Positions 39,001 through 47,609 of a stretch of 64,000 nucleotides of DNA are shown one piece after another. Source of the DNA: Echinicola shivajiensis (lineage in GTDB: Bacteria; Bacteroidota; Bacteroidia; Cytophagales; Cyclobacteriaceae); assembly GCF_018642165.1 (NCBI RefSeq), contig NZ_JAHHZM010000001.1:744001-808000 (forward strand). Reading direction: 5' to 3'. Positions within the stretch are counted from its first letter, which is position 1, and each line of letters opens with the position of its first letter. The notes below the pieces were generated by a model that was not told the origin of the DNA, did no database searches, and worked only from the letters and a program-made list of their open reading frames with translations. The position numbers and the translations under genes are program-made.

Positions 39001-41922
39001 AATCTGAACATATACTGTCTGTGTGGTTTCAGGTGCCCATCCAGCAATATCTGTCGGCGTAATTTCATTACCACCAACAAGTGCATCATATAGTTTAATT
39101 TCATCACAGGCTAATGATGGAAGATCAATGATATCTCCAGGGCATATTTCTAGGTAATCAATATCATTGATATCGTCATATTCCTCTCCTGGAATTTCAC
39201 TGATCGGGAACAATTCAATTTCATAAACCCATAATTCTTCCAAAGCACTAACCACCCCTCCTGAAAGAATTTTAATTCTGTCAAAAGGCACATCATTTAT
39301 AAAGTTCAAAGATTGAGTAGTTCCTCCACCAAGTAATGTCAGCGTTAAAAAGTTAGAACCCGCATCTATAGGATCCCCAACAGCTTGGTTACCCAAATAT
39401 CTTTGAATTTCATAACCTTGTAGGGCATTCAAATCCAATAATCCAGTACTTGAACCTACCTTGATTGCCACGGAATCACCAGCAATTACAGGTGCCGCAA
39501 AACTTACATCCAGTTTACTACTGATATTCGCACCTACGGAATTAAAAATTGCAGCATAGGTATTAAGATCTCCATCAACAGATAATTCTGGATCTTGAAC
39601 AGAGGTTAATCCACTTGCTACATCCAAGCCATCAATGATTGACTCAAAACCCGTTAATATATCTATACTTCCAAATGTGCAACTTGAAAGAGTAGCACTA
39701 GTTTCATGATAGTAGGCGGCATAAACACGAACATTTTGCGCAGCATTTAGCAATGATGCCAATGAAATTTTCACTCCATTATATGCTACAGGAACACCGT
39801 TTACATCAGTTGGAATAAAAGTGTATTCAAACTCATTTATCCCATTTACTGCGGAAACCAATCCTCCATCAGCTAGTTGTCTTATCCCTAATAAGTCATC
39901 CCCATTTACAGGATCACCGTCTAAGGCTTGAACATATATACCACCTGAAACTCCAGCAGCGCCATATTCACGACCAAGTTTAATTGTAACTGGTGTTCCA
40001 GCTGGAACCATAGTGTTCCATCTGATAGTTTGAGAAGTTTCACCTGTCAGCCCTAACAAACTTGTACCTACTGTTTCAGACAATAATGAATAATCGGACA
40101 GGTCATTTCCAGCTGCAAGGGTAGGGTTGGTCACCGACCCTAATTGAATCCCCAATAAACTGCTGGTTGTAAAATCATCTGCACTAGTGGAATAAATCCT
40201 ATTATATACTAGTGGACATGCATCTGGATCGAAAACATTGACTACTACATCTACATAATTAGTACAGGTATTTCCTGTTGCCGAAACCCTATACACATAC
40301 CTGCCCCCGCTATTGAATACCCCAGCTGTATTAGGTAGCGTCAAAGGCGCTCCATCAAGACCTGACCAGCTTACCGACACAGGGTTATCATCTTCATCAA
40401 CCGCACTTGCCGGAGGAAGGATAATTGACTCTCCAATAGCAACATTGTAAACAGCAGAGCCATTTAATGAGATCAAAGGATCAGGATTAATATCTATAGT
40501 TACCGGCACCCTAATGGATTCGATAGAACAACCTGGTCTTTCTGCAGCAGCGTAATATGTTACTTTAGAACCAATTTCACCAAGAGAGAAACTAGCCCCT
40601 GTGTGAACGAGATTACCTGCGGTAGGCGCATCATACCACTTGACTTGGTCACCAGTAGCCACATCAGCCAATAAGGTAACATCAGTTCCTGCGCATACCA
40701 ATAAATTCTGTTCGTCATCAACTCCCTGAATGTCTGGTCTTCCAGGGGTTCTCACTACTTCATTAACCCTCAAGCTTTCTGAAGTACCCAGATTTATAAG
40801 CGTATTTACTTCAATAACAACTCTGTCAAAGGCCATTCCTGGTGAAAAAGAAAAAGTTACAGGATTTCCATCAGCCAGTAGCCCCAGAAGATCCGCTTGG
40901 GCAATACCCAACAAATTGGTTCCTAGGGTCTCCAAATCTTGTCTGGCCACCTCAGTAGTTCCATTGTAGGCGACCAGCTCAATATTTTCCAATAAGTCAA
41001 CATCTAAAATTCCCGGAGCGCTGCTTAAGGTCAGCATAACCTCATCACTGGCCTGTCCCACACCGTCAAAATAAAAATATTGTTCTAAGATTCCTGCAAT
41101 ACTTAAGAGCCCAGGACTTAAAGAAGCATAAGTATTTTCATCACCATCAATGGCATTGTGGATATCTCCAACTACCTCGCCTCCTAAATTAAGTAGGTCT
41201 AAATTCAAACCACTGACATCATAGGATGTCCCTAGAGGGCTCCCGCAGATACTTGCTGAATTGTAATCAAAAACACTATAAACATCAGTATTAACCTCAT
41301 CTCCTAATCCTAGTAAGGATAAAGATTGGTTTGAAATATTTATTCTATCATAATTTGCATTGGGGGTGATAGCTATATAATAATTTCCCTGAGCATCGGT
41401 AATCACTCTAGCCCTATCTATATTAAAGCCATCTTGAGAACTTCTAGAATACACATCAGTTGAACCATTTTTGGCAGTTACTATAATTTCTTGCTCACCT
41501 AAAGCAACTATACCAAGTACACTTCCTAGTAATTCGCCAAGATTCCCTCCTAATAACACATCAAGCAAATTCCCTTCTGCATCTACCCTTATATAGCTTG
41601 TGGTATTGGCAGTACGGGTAGTAGGATACTTTAACTCCAATTCTCCACCATAAGATCCTAATCCTAAAGCCAAGCCTGGACTCGCTAGTAAACGAGCAAA
41701 ATTATCGTCGTCTACTGTAGCATTATCTGGATTCTCTACCGTTTCCTTGTCATAAGGAGGTAAGTCCAATAATCCATCGGGGACATTAGCGCTAACAAAT
41801 GTGACTTCATCAGCCAAAGTCCTGGTCCCTTGACCAAAACTTATTAATGTCTGAAATAGAAGTAAGGCAGTTATAAACCATATTGGTCTAAACCGCCTTG
41901 ATTTCGTAAAAATTAATTCCAT
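33010..41922 (-). CDS. Giant repeat-containing surface adhesin with type B T9SS sorting domain
   Basis: This is a 2970-residue secreted, probably surface-anchored filamentous adhesin. In order it shows a signal peptide (about 1-31), the N-terminal module shared with the protein at 27682 (about 65-395), Ig/PKD-like segments (about 400-570), a second, divergent relative of the module (about 575-905), variable Ig-like domains (about 930-1281), fifteen 85-residue Ig-like repeats (1282-2556), another Ig-like unit, two DUF11 domains (about 2645-2880), and a gliding-associated type B sorting domain (about 2885-2970: FTPNGDGMNDVWEIEGL, VVNRWGGEVFKSSNYNNDWN). Each repeat has two Cys (TICEG and VCEN), probably one disulfide. 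It is the first gene of an operon with PorP, OmpA and a paralogous cargo. It resembles SprB-like adhesins in layout only. Confidence 0.93.
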   Translation of the reverse strand: MELIFTKSRRFRPIWFITALLLFQTLISFGQGTRTLADEVTFVSANVPDGLLDLPPYDKETVENPDNATVDDDNFARLLASPGLALGLGSYGGELELKYPTTRTANTTSYIRVDAEGNLLDVLLGGNLGELLGSVLGIVALGEQEIIVTAKNGSTDVYSRSSQDGFNIDRARVITDAQGNYYIAITPNANYDRINISNQSLSLLGLGDEVNTDVYSVFDYNSASICGSPLGTSYDVSGLNLDLLNLGGEVVGDIHNAIDGDENTYASLSPGLLSIAGILEQYFYFDGVGQASDEVMLTLSSAPGILDVDLLENIELVAYNGTTEVARQDLETLGTNLLGIAQADLLGLLADGNPVTFSFSPGMAFDRVVIEVNTLINLGTSESLRVNEVVRTPGRPDIQGVDDEQNLLVCAGTDVTLLADVATGDQVKWYDAPTAGNLVHTGASFSLGEIGSKVTYYAAAERPGCSIESIRVPVTIDINPDPLISLNGSAVYNVAIGESIILPPASAVDEDDNPVSVSWSGLDGAPLTLPNTAGVFNSGGRYVYRVSATGNTCTNYVDVVVNVFDPDACPLVYNRIYSTSADDFTTSSLLGIQLGSVTNPTLAAGNDLSDYSLLSETVGTSLLGLTGETSQTIRWNTMVPAGTPVTIKLGREYGAAGVSGGIYVQALDGDPVNGDDLLGIRQLADGGLVSAVNGINEFEYTFIPTDVNGVPVAYNGVKISLASLLNAAQNVRVYAAYYHETSATLSSCTFGSIDILTGFESIIDGLDVASGLTSVQDPELSVDGDLNTYAAIFNSVGANISSKLDVSFAAPVIAGDSVAIKVGSSTGLLDLNALQGYEIQRYLGNQAVGDPIDAGSNFLTLTLLGGGTTQSLNFINDVPFDRIKILSGGVVSALEELWVYEIELFPISEIPGEEYDDINDIDYLEICPGDIIDLPSLACDEIKLYDALVGGNEITPTDIAGWAPETTQTVYVQIVRFGCEDGIDRRPLEIRVKGSTDLLLEEILINGTSDDTFCQDVDPITLQASLIAGAPAGVTYQWFSDNSGTPEVIDGETMANLVLSGLAAGDHTYYVQLVADGYCTADPTDVTFTINRNATDDDINLEGPIVQCVGIPVVLAPSTSITNPIFNWYLDENKSTLINDGDVAGAVTFNVSASGELTISGLADGADVNYYVTVSGDDVCENVLGKEINVQVSNSLPAPTLLDADLELCGPGNDAIFEVTNYAGGFTYKIFDAATGGTEVTTDVTVVDNIITISNVNADATYFVEVTGAGGCVGVDRSQITITINDFATDADIDAAGGTICEGETFSLTASSSTVTNPVFTWYTDAGLSNVLVDLDVMPSSTTTYYVTVSGDGICENQPGNAKEVVVTVNRNATAADIEADGGTICEGDTFTLSASSSTVTNPVFTWYTDAGLTTVLPSLDVTPSTTTTYYVTVSGDGVCENNVGDAKEVTVTVNRNATAADIDSADGTICEGDSFTLSASSSTVSNAVFTWYTDASLTTVLSDMDVMPSKTTTYYVTVSGDGVCENNAGDAKEVTVTVNRNATALDIDAAGGTICEGDSFTLTASSSTVSNPNFTWYADPALTIQITNTDVAPTTTTTYYATVYGDGVCENNAGDAKEVTVTVNRNATSADIDSAGGTICEGDSFSLTASSPTVSNAVFRWYADAGLTTEILNADVTPSTTTTYYVTVSGDGVCENKAGDAGMVTVTVNRNATATDIDSADGTICEGDSFTLSASSSTVSNAVFTWYTDASLTTVLSDMDVMPSTTTTYYVTVSGDGVCENNAGDAKEVTVTVNRNATALDIDAAGGTICEGGSFTLSASSSTVSNAVFTWYTDAGLTTVLSDMDVMPSITTTYYVTVSGDGVCENNAGDAKEVTVTVNRNATSADIDSAGGTICEGDSFSLTASSPTVSNAVFRWYADAGLTTEILNADVTPSTTTTYYVTVSGDGVCENKAGDAGMVTVTVNRNATSSDIDSADGTICEGETFTLSASSSTVSNAVFTWYTDASLMTVLSDMDVMPSTTTTYYVTVSGDGVCENNAGDAKEVTVTVNRNATALDIDAAGGTICEGDSFTLSASSSTVSNAVFTWYTDASLTTVLSDLDVMPSTTTTYYVTVSGDGVCENNAGDAKEVTVTVNRNATSADIDSAGGTICEGDSFSLTASSPTVSNPVFRWYSDSDLTTEVLDPNVSPSSTATYYVTVSGDGVCENKAGDAAMITVTVNRNATAADIDAAGGTICEGGSFTLTASSSTVSNAVFTWYTDASLTTVLSDMDVMPSTTTTYYVTVSGDRVCENNAGDAKEVTVTVNRNATALDIDAVGGTICEGDTFTLIASSSTVSNAVFTWYTDASLTTVLSDMDVMPSTTTTYYVTVSGDGVCENNAGDAAAVTVTVNRNATTADIEADGGTICEGDSFSLTASSPTVSNPVFRWYADAGLTTEILNADVMPSTTTTYYVTVSGDGVCENNAGDAKEVTVTVNRNATAADIDATDGTICEGDTFTLTASSSTVSNAVFMWYTDASLTTVLSDMDVMPSTTTTYYVTVSGDGVCENNVGDAKEVMVTVNSVSVPTTDMPVQSFCKNPNATISDLDVNENNVVWYGTASGGARLSPSEVLIPGMTYYAAQIDDNTGCESIERLPVMVSECAELDVEKMADVSSVIVGEMFDYTISVSNNGPVTATNIEVTDEVPTSLQVLGVDGNGQINENVVTWNIGEILSGESVTLTVSVMAVEVNEGVVNSAQAEAENSQPDEDETDPLPILPDDVDLTMSKVVSNSIIEVDKEFTYQLIITNNTDVPARNVTVTDYMPSQVDYIGSNASSAIQESYDASNGTLTFVIPELAGNDEIVIQLRVVAREKGVVTNSATVETPDQLELNDLDNTATVSHNQIAINIPNVFTPNGDGMNDVWEIEGLSDLYPDNEVIVVNRWGGEVFKSSNYNNDWNGGSLNGGTYYYKLKIRDSDSGSEMQFTGYVTIIR
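34255..38079 (-). repeat. Fifteen tandem 255-bp coding repeats (Ig-like, 85 residues each)
   Basis: Fifteen units begin VTVNRNAT (ITINDFAT in the first) and end near AKEVT, each exactly 255 bp with no insertion or deletion, filling 3825 bp. Counting from the N-terminus, copies 4, 7, 10 and 13 begin NRNATALDID, and copies 5, 8, 11 and 14 carry SSPTVSN with RWY. This gives a three-unit (765-bp) higher-order period over copies 3-14. Copies 5 and 8 are identical at protein level and differ only silently. The antisense frame is also open in nearly every unit, which is a by-product of composition. Confidence 0.95.
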
Positions 41923-42554
41923 AAATCAAGTACTTTAAATAATTGGTATAGAAATCCCTAAAGTTGTTTTGGTGATAAAAACCTTTATCAGAAAATATTA
42001 AATCTACCTTTTCGTTTTATGTCCAATAACAATAATTGAACTATATATATTTTAATTATAATTTTATAAACACAAAATAATTTTTACCCATCGTATTTTC
42101 ACAAACAATTTCATTACGGCTAATCAAATATTAACACTCATAAAATAACGGATAAAACACATTTTCAATAACGAACAACCTCGTTTCAATCAAACTTTAT
42201 CTCTTCTACAGATCAAAATTAACTACAAAAAAGACAATTATTGTTAAAAATAATTATATGCAATAAAAAAGCAGTATTTAGTCATAATTAAACCTATTTG
42301 TGTAATTATGACGCATAAGAAATAAAGGTTTTATTGGATCCCCCCTAGTTTTTTGGTCTTAAGACTAGAGTTATGATAAAGTTTAAAAAGTTCGCTGCTC
42401 AAACGTTTTTCAACGACTATTTTTAGAAACTACATAAGAATTACGAAATAGTCCCTGATTCAGGATTTATGAGAATACTAACAATTGGATTTTTTCAAAA
42501 CAAGCCATTACCCCCATAAAATCACTCCCTAAACTAGAAAAAAATACTCTACAT
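41923..42554. other. Long AT-rich non-coding region upstream of the adhesin operon
   Basis: About 630 bases separate the adhesin start from the terminator of the next SusD gene. No coding frame with family features or RNA gene is seen. It must hold the adhesin operon promoter. Visible structure is limited to a 7-bp inverted repeat TGATAAA / TTTATCA (41973-41979 and 41984-41990), 51-68 bases before the adhesin ATG, and a 10-bp palindrome GTCTTAAGAC near 42357. Confidence 0.5.
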
Positions 42555-42591
42555 AAAAAAACAAGGCCACTCTTGCATCAAAAGTGGCCTT
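42555..42591 (-). terminator. Rho-independent terminator after the third SusD gene
   Basis: Arms AAGGCCACT (42563-42571) and AGTGGCCTT (42583-42591) form a perfect 9-bp stem with an 11-base loop, and a seven-U run follows on the minus strand. It closes the sigma-FecR-SusC-SusD unit 19 bases after the SusD stop. Confidence 0.88.
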
Positions 42592-42610
42592 AAAATCAAT
42601 AAATAATCTT

Positions 42611-44245
42611 TTATGGGTTCTGGGTCAAACCATCATGAACTAATAATTGTGCCTCAGGAATAAACTCAATTACAGCATTGTCATTGGGTGATACAGAAGT
42701 GATTGGGTTGCTACCCGCCAAATGTGTACCAGGATATGCTCTATCCATTGATCTATTATTTCTGAATACATCAATCTTTCTGTGTCCTTCAAAAGCAAGT
42801 TCCAATTGCCTCTCCTCCAATACCGCATCTAAAATTGTTTTACCATTTAGATTTGCTACTGTATACAGACCTGAGGATGGAATACCCGCTCTCTCTCTGA
42901 TTAGATTTACATCCTGTAAGGCTAATTCTGAGTTGCCTAACTTAGCATTGGCCTCAGCTCTATTTAAGTACATTTCAGCCAATCTGGAAATCACTGGAGA
43001 CCAAAGGTGAACTTGATCTTCCTGGCCTGAACATTTTAGGATATAATACTTTGGGAAACCATTTCTAAGATCTAGCTTTTTATCGATCAGCACTTTCTTG
43101 TTTCCTTCAGCAGTTTGGATGGAATAATTAAAACCTCCATGTCCATTGGAAACTTTATCAAGTGTTTTAGCTTGGCCACCTTCATCATAAACATAGTCAT
43201 CACCTGATTTAGTAACCTCTTTCCATTTATATGAGTTGGCATTATCCACATATAGTGCCCAGGTAATATTTTCGTCTATTACCTTAGGTTGAATAAACTT
43301 ATATCGTTGATCTTCTGGATATTCTCTTACCAACTCAAGATAAGACCTTGAAGCATACATTTCACCCCATCCAGTCCCTTGAATATTAGCATATAAAGAC
43401 CCAACAGTATACCATCCATTTGAAGGATAATCTGCATCAGGGATAAATTTAATAGCAAAAATAGTTTCCGAATTGGTCTCAGGTGCCAATTTGGTATAAT
43501 CTCCCAATTTTTCTGTTGACAACAAACTAAATTTTCCAGACTCAATTACCATATCTGCATACTCTATGGCCTTGTCGTTTTCTTCCATATAAAGATAAAC
43601 CCTTGACAATAATGCCCAAACAGCCTCCTTTGTCGCATAGGCATTGGACTTATCTTCTGTAAACAAGGAAGCGGCCTTTAATAAATCGGCCTCCACTTGA
43701 TCATAGACCTCACCAACTGTGGACCTTGTAGGGTGGTTCAAATGATCACCATCCAACTTCAAAGGCACACCTTCATTTTCTCTTCCTTGAACATATGGTC
43801 TTCCCAAAATATTCACCAACTGAAAATGCATTAATGCTCGGATATAGTAATTTTCAGCCAATAATTGGTCATTGGCATCTGAACTCCCTTCTTGCAAAGC
43901 CTCAATAGTTTTATTGGCACCTACAATAATCTGGTAAGAACTTCTCCAAAAACCACCCACACGAGAACCATTAGGAATTCTCTGATAGTTATAAGTAAAA
44001 AACAACGGATCAGTAGTAGTACCACTTAATGCTACATTATCTGAAGGGTACTCGAACAACCTATGCCAATTATTACTCCAATCCTTCATCCTACTATAAG
44101 TACCCAAAGTGACTGATTGGGCACTGGATTCTGAATTTTTCAAATCATCCGCAGTGATGGAATCATAAGGGCTCCTGTCAATATTACATGCACTGAGGAT
44201 CAATGCAACTAACCCAACCCAATATTTATTTTTTATATATTTCAT
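42611..44245 (-). CDS. SusD/RagB family outer-membrane lipoprotein (third pair)
   Basis: This 544-residue surface glycan-binding lipoprotein has the lipobox ALILSAC (Cys near 20) and a mature start CNIDRSPYDSITADDLKNSE. The TPR-like core contains ENYYIRALMHFQLVNILGRP. The C-terminal signatures are RLAEMYLNRAEANAKLGNSE and LEERQLELAFEGHRKIDVFR. It ends EAQLLVHDGLTQNP. The gene is intact although its SusC partner directly upstream carries a nonsense codon. If SusC is not made, this lipoprotein would have no transporter unless it pairs with another SusC. No enzyme gene follows before the terminator at 42555. Confidence 0.95.
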   Translation of the reverse strand: MKYIKNKYWVGLVALILSACNIDRSPYDSITADDLKNSESSAQSVTLGTYSRMKDWSNNWHRLFEYPSDNVALSGTTTDPLFFTYNYQRIPNGSRVGGFWRSSYQIIVGANKTIEALQEGSSDANDQLLAENYYIRALMHFQLVNILGRPYVQGRENEGVPLKLDGDHLNHPTRSTVGEVYDQVEADLLKAASLFTEDKSNAYATKEAVWALLSRVYLYMEENDKAIEYADMVIESGKFSLLSTEKLGDYTKLAPETNSETIFAIKFIPDADYPSNGWYTVGSLYANIQGTGWGEMYASRSYLELVREYPEDQRYKFIQPKVIDENITWALYVDNANSYKWKEVTKSGDDYVYDEGGQAKTLDKVSNGHGGFNYSIQTAEGNKKVLIDKKLDLRNGFPKYYILKCSGQEDQVHLWSPVISRLAEMYLNRAEANAKLGNSELALQDVNLIRERAGIPSSGLYTVANLNGKTILDAVLEERQLELAFEGHRKIDVFRNNRSMDRAYPGTHLAGSNPITSVSPNDNAVIEFIPEAQLLVHDGLTQNP

Positions 44246-44263
44246 TGTTTTTCGCTTTTGAGG

Positions 44264-47200
44264 TTAGAAAGTAAGATTTACACCAAAAGATATCCTTCTT
44301 GGAATTGGATAAGGAGAAGAGTTATCTCCATTTACAGCTGCCTCAGGATCCAAACCAGAATAATCTGTAATAGTGAACAAATTATCAGCGGAGATATAGG
44401 CACTCAAACCATTAATCTTCCATGCCTCTGTAATTTGAGCTGGTATGGTGTAACCCAAGGTTATGTTTCTCATTCTCATGAAACTGGCATCTTCCAAATA
44501 CCTTGATGAAGGTTTATGGGCATTGTTATTTCCCGCAAACACTGGTTGGGGATGGGTTGCATTCGGATTATCAGGAGACCATCTTGACCATCCATCCTGC
44601 AATTTCATGAAATTATATGTTGGATAAGCCCCATCACTGTCAAATAGCTCTCTAGCACTGTGGTAAACCATTGCACCTTTTGAATAAGCCATAGTAGCGT
44701 TGAGATAGAAGTTCTTGAATTCCATATAAGAACTTAAACCTCCAAAGAAATCAGGTGTACTGGTTCCCACTTTCTGAAGTGAAGCAGCAGAGTAGCTACC
44801 CGTAATACTTACCTCGCCAGTATTTGGGTCAACAGTCTCCCAAAGCGGTGTTCCATCTTCAGGATTCACACCAGCCCATTTTCTCATATACCAGGTATCA
44901 ATATTTTCGCCTTCTTCTATAATAGTCTGCCCTGAAACTTGACTTCTTCCTTCATACAGCTCAGTAATTTCATTGACATTTTTACCAATGTTGAAATCCA
45001 ATCTCCAGTCGAAACCAGAAGCTGTATTCAATACATTAGCACCTAAGGTAAATTCAACACCGCTATTTCTTACACCACCGATATTATCATAATACCCATC
45101 ATAACCAGAGATATTAGGCAATGGCACAAAGTGCAATAGTCCGCTGGTGCTTTTGTTGTAAACTTCTAGCACACCATCAAGTCTTTCCCAAAGTCCAAAC
45201 TCAATACCGATATTGCTATCGTAAGTTTTTTCCCATGTCAGGTTTTGGTTGCCAAGAGTCGTTGGCACAGCAGCAGGGTCTCCATTATATTGTGCATCCA
45301 ATGAGTAAAGCTCATATTGTGGATACAATGAAGACGGGGTATTACCCACTCCACCATAGGCTGCCTTTAATCTTAAATAGGTAAATGCATTGCTTTTAAA
45401 GAAGTCTTCGCGATGTATATTCCAAGAACCACTGATTGCAAAGAAATTACCGTATTTATTATTCTCTCCAAATCTGGAAGCTCCATCTCTTCTAAATGAA
45501 ACCTGGGCATTGTATTTACTTTTGTACCCATAATTGGCATTCAATAGGTAGGACTGGAAGGCGTAATCATTTTTAGTGCCACCGATAGAAGTAGGCTCTG
45601 AAGTACTGCTGATTATTTGAGCACCTGGAACTATACCTTTACCAGTTGCACTTAGATCATTATAACCGTAATCACTGTATTCATAAGCCACCAAAGCATT
45701 GATAAAGTGATCACCTACATTTTTCGTGTAAGACAACATTTGATTGGTAAATCTTGTAATTCTCTTTGCCATGCTGTTGGAGATCCTACCATTATCAGCC
45801 AAACCACCATTTGACCGTGGGTCTGTATATCCGAAACTTTCGGAATTATAATAGGTAATATTATTGGTAGAAATGAAAGACAGGTTATCCGTGATATCGT
45901 ACTGGAAATCCAAATTCGTCAAAATATTGAAAGTAGCACTTTCTCCATAATTCCACTGAAGGTCATACAGGTAGTTTCTATTGTCCCTTCCGTACCAAGT
46001 AGTATTACCATCCTGAGGATTTACAATATTTCCTTCTTCATCATAGGGATTGTCCCAAGGCAAGTTTCTATACATGTCGTAGATACTATGTTGCCTACTA
46101 TCAGTAGTTGTATAAGTCGCCGCCAATTTAGGTTTGAAAACGAATTTTTCAGACACATCATAATCGACATTGAATCTACCAGAAAGCCTTTCATAGGTGT
46201 AGCCCTTTACCGATCCTTCTTCTTTGAAATAGTTTCCAGTAGCATAAATCCTTGCCTTACCGGAAGTACCTGTATAAGAAATATTATAATCCTGTACGGT
46301 TCCTGCTTGAGTTCCTAAATCCAACCAATCGGTATCAGTATTCAATAGGTCTTCCGTATAGTAATCAGGTACAGAGCTTTGATTTGGGAACTGTCCCCAA
46401 AGATCATACATGTCCTGAGAATTGGAAATCTTAAATCCTCCGGTATTGAAAGTCGACACCCCTGTTTTAGCACTGATATTAATACTACTTACATCAGCAC
46501 CTTTTGCAGATTTTGTGGTAACAACCACTACTCCATTGGCACCTCTTGATCCGTACAATGCAGCGGATGCGGCATCTTTCAAAACGGAAATACTTGCTAC
46601 ATCTGCTGGGTTCAGGTTTGGAGTTCCATGCCAGATTACTCCATCCACCACCCAAATCGGATCAACAGAAGAACGAATGGAGTTCTTACCTCTTATCCTA
46701 ATAGTAGGAAGAGATCCAGGAGTTCCTGAAGAGGCAACGATATTTACCCCGGCCATTTTTCCTTGGAGCATATTACTTACATTTGGAGAAGTGACATCCT
46801 TCAACTTATCACCATCCACCACTGCAATAGAACCGGTCAGGTTTTCTCTCTTTTGGCTGGTATAACCAGTTACAACTACTTCTTCCAATCCTTGAGCGTC
46901 CTCTTCAAGAACAATTTCAAGTTGGCTTAAACCGTTTACTGGAACTTCTTGGCTTTTAAATCCAATAAAAGACACCTGGAGAACGGCATCTTCAGCAATT
47001 CCTTTTAGTGTAAAGGTCCCATCAAAATCAGTTACTGTACCAGTGGTTGTGCCTTTCACTAAAATACTTACACCAAGTAATGGCTCACCGCTAGCATCAA
47101 GTACTGTCCCTGTTATATCCTTCAAAACTACCTGGGATACTTCAGCATATTGCGGAGCCATTACATGAACAGTTTTGTTGACTTGCTTGAATCTAAAGCC

Positions 47201-47509
47201 ATAGTCACTGCCCAATTTTTGAAGCACCTTTTCAAGGCTCTCCTTTTTAGCCGCCACGGTAATTCTTTTAGACTCAATCAGGTCATTATAGGTAAAATGA
47301 AAACCAGTTTTTCTCTATATCTCTTCTACCACATTCTTAAATGGCTCATTCACAAATTCAACAGACAAAATCATTTTGTCTAGATCATTTTGCCAAAGCG
47401 AAGTACTATTATCCGCATACTCTTCTGCTTGCAAAGGAGACATTACTACCAATAAGGACAAAGTCCAAACAGCAGCAACTCCCAAATTTTTGAGTACATT
47501 TTTCATCAT
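44264..47509 (-). pseudogene. SusC/RagA TonB-dependent transporter with an amber codon in the STN domain
   Basis: The reading frame is continuous from ATG 47509 to 44264 (1081 codons) except for one TAG at 47315-47317, codon 65. Before it lie a signal peptide (SLLVVMSPLQAEEY) and half of an STN domain ending FKNVVEEI. After it, RKTGFHFTYNDLIESK completes the STN domain, then come the carboxypeptidase-like domain, the plug (EEVVVTGYTSQKRENLTG, DAASAALYGSRGANGVVVVT) and a full barrel ending RRISFGVNLTF. The other two STN domains in the window have Glu at this site (DMESKT, NIEAKT), so GAG to TAG is the simplest change. An internal GTG start at 47257 would lack a signal peptide. It is probably inactive unless TAG is suppressed or miscalled. 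Confidence 0.92.
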
Positions 47510-47609
47510 AGTTTTTTAAAATTTTTAGTTGCTAAACAGTAAGTAGTCCGGCCTTTCATCTGCCAGACCATTTGGGTCATTTTAGGTTTTAATCTCATAG
47601 GGTTTATAT

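Noticed and set aside
46422-46865. Plus-strand frame of 147 codons
   Set aside because: It is antisense to the plug domain of the third SusC.
44264-47257. SusC as a 997-residue gene starting at GTG 47257
   Set aside because: The frame upstream is the same frame after one TAG and holds the signal peptide and half the STN domain, so the GTG is internal.
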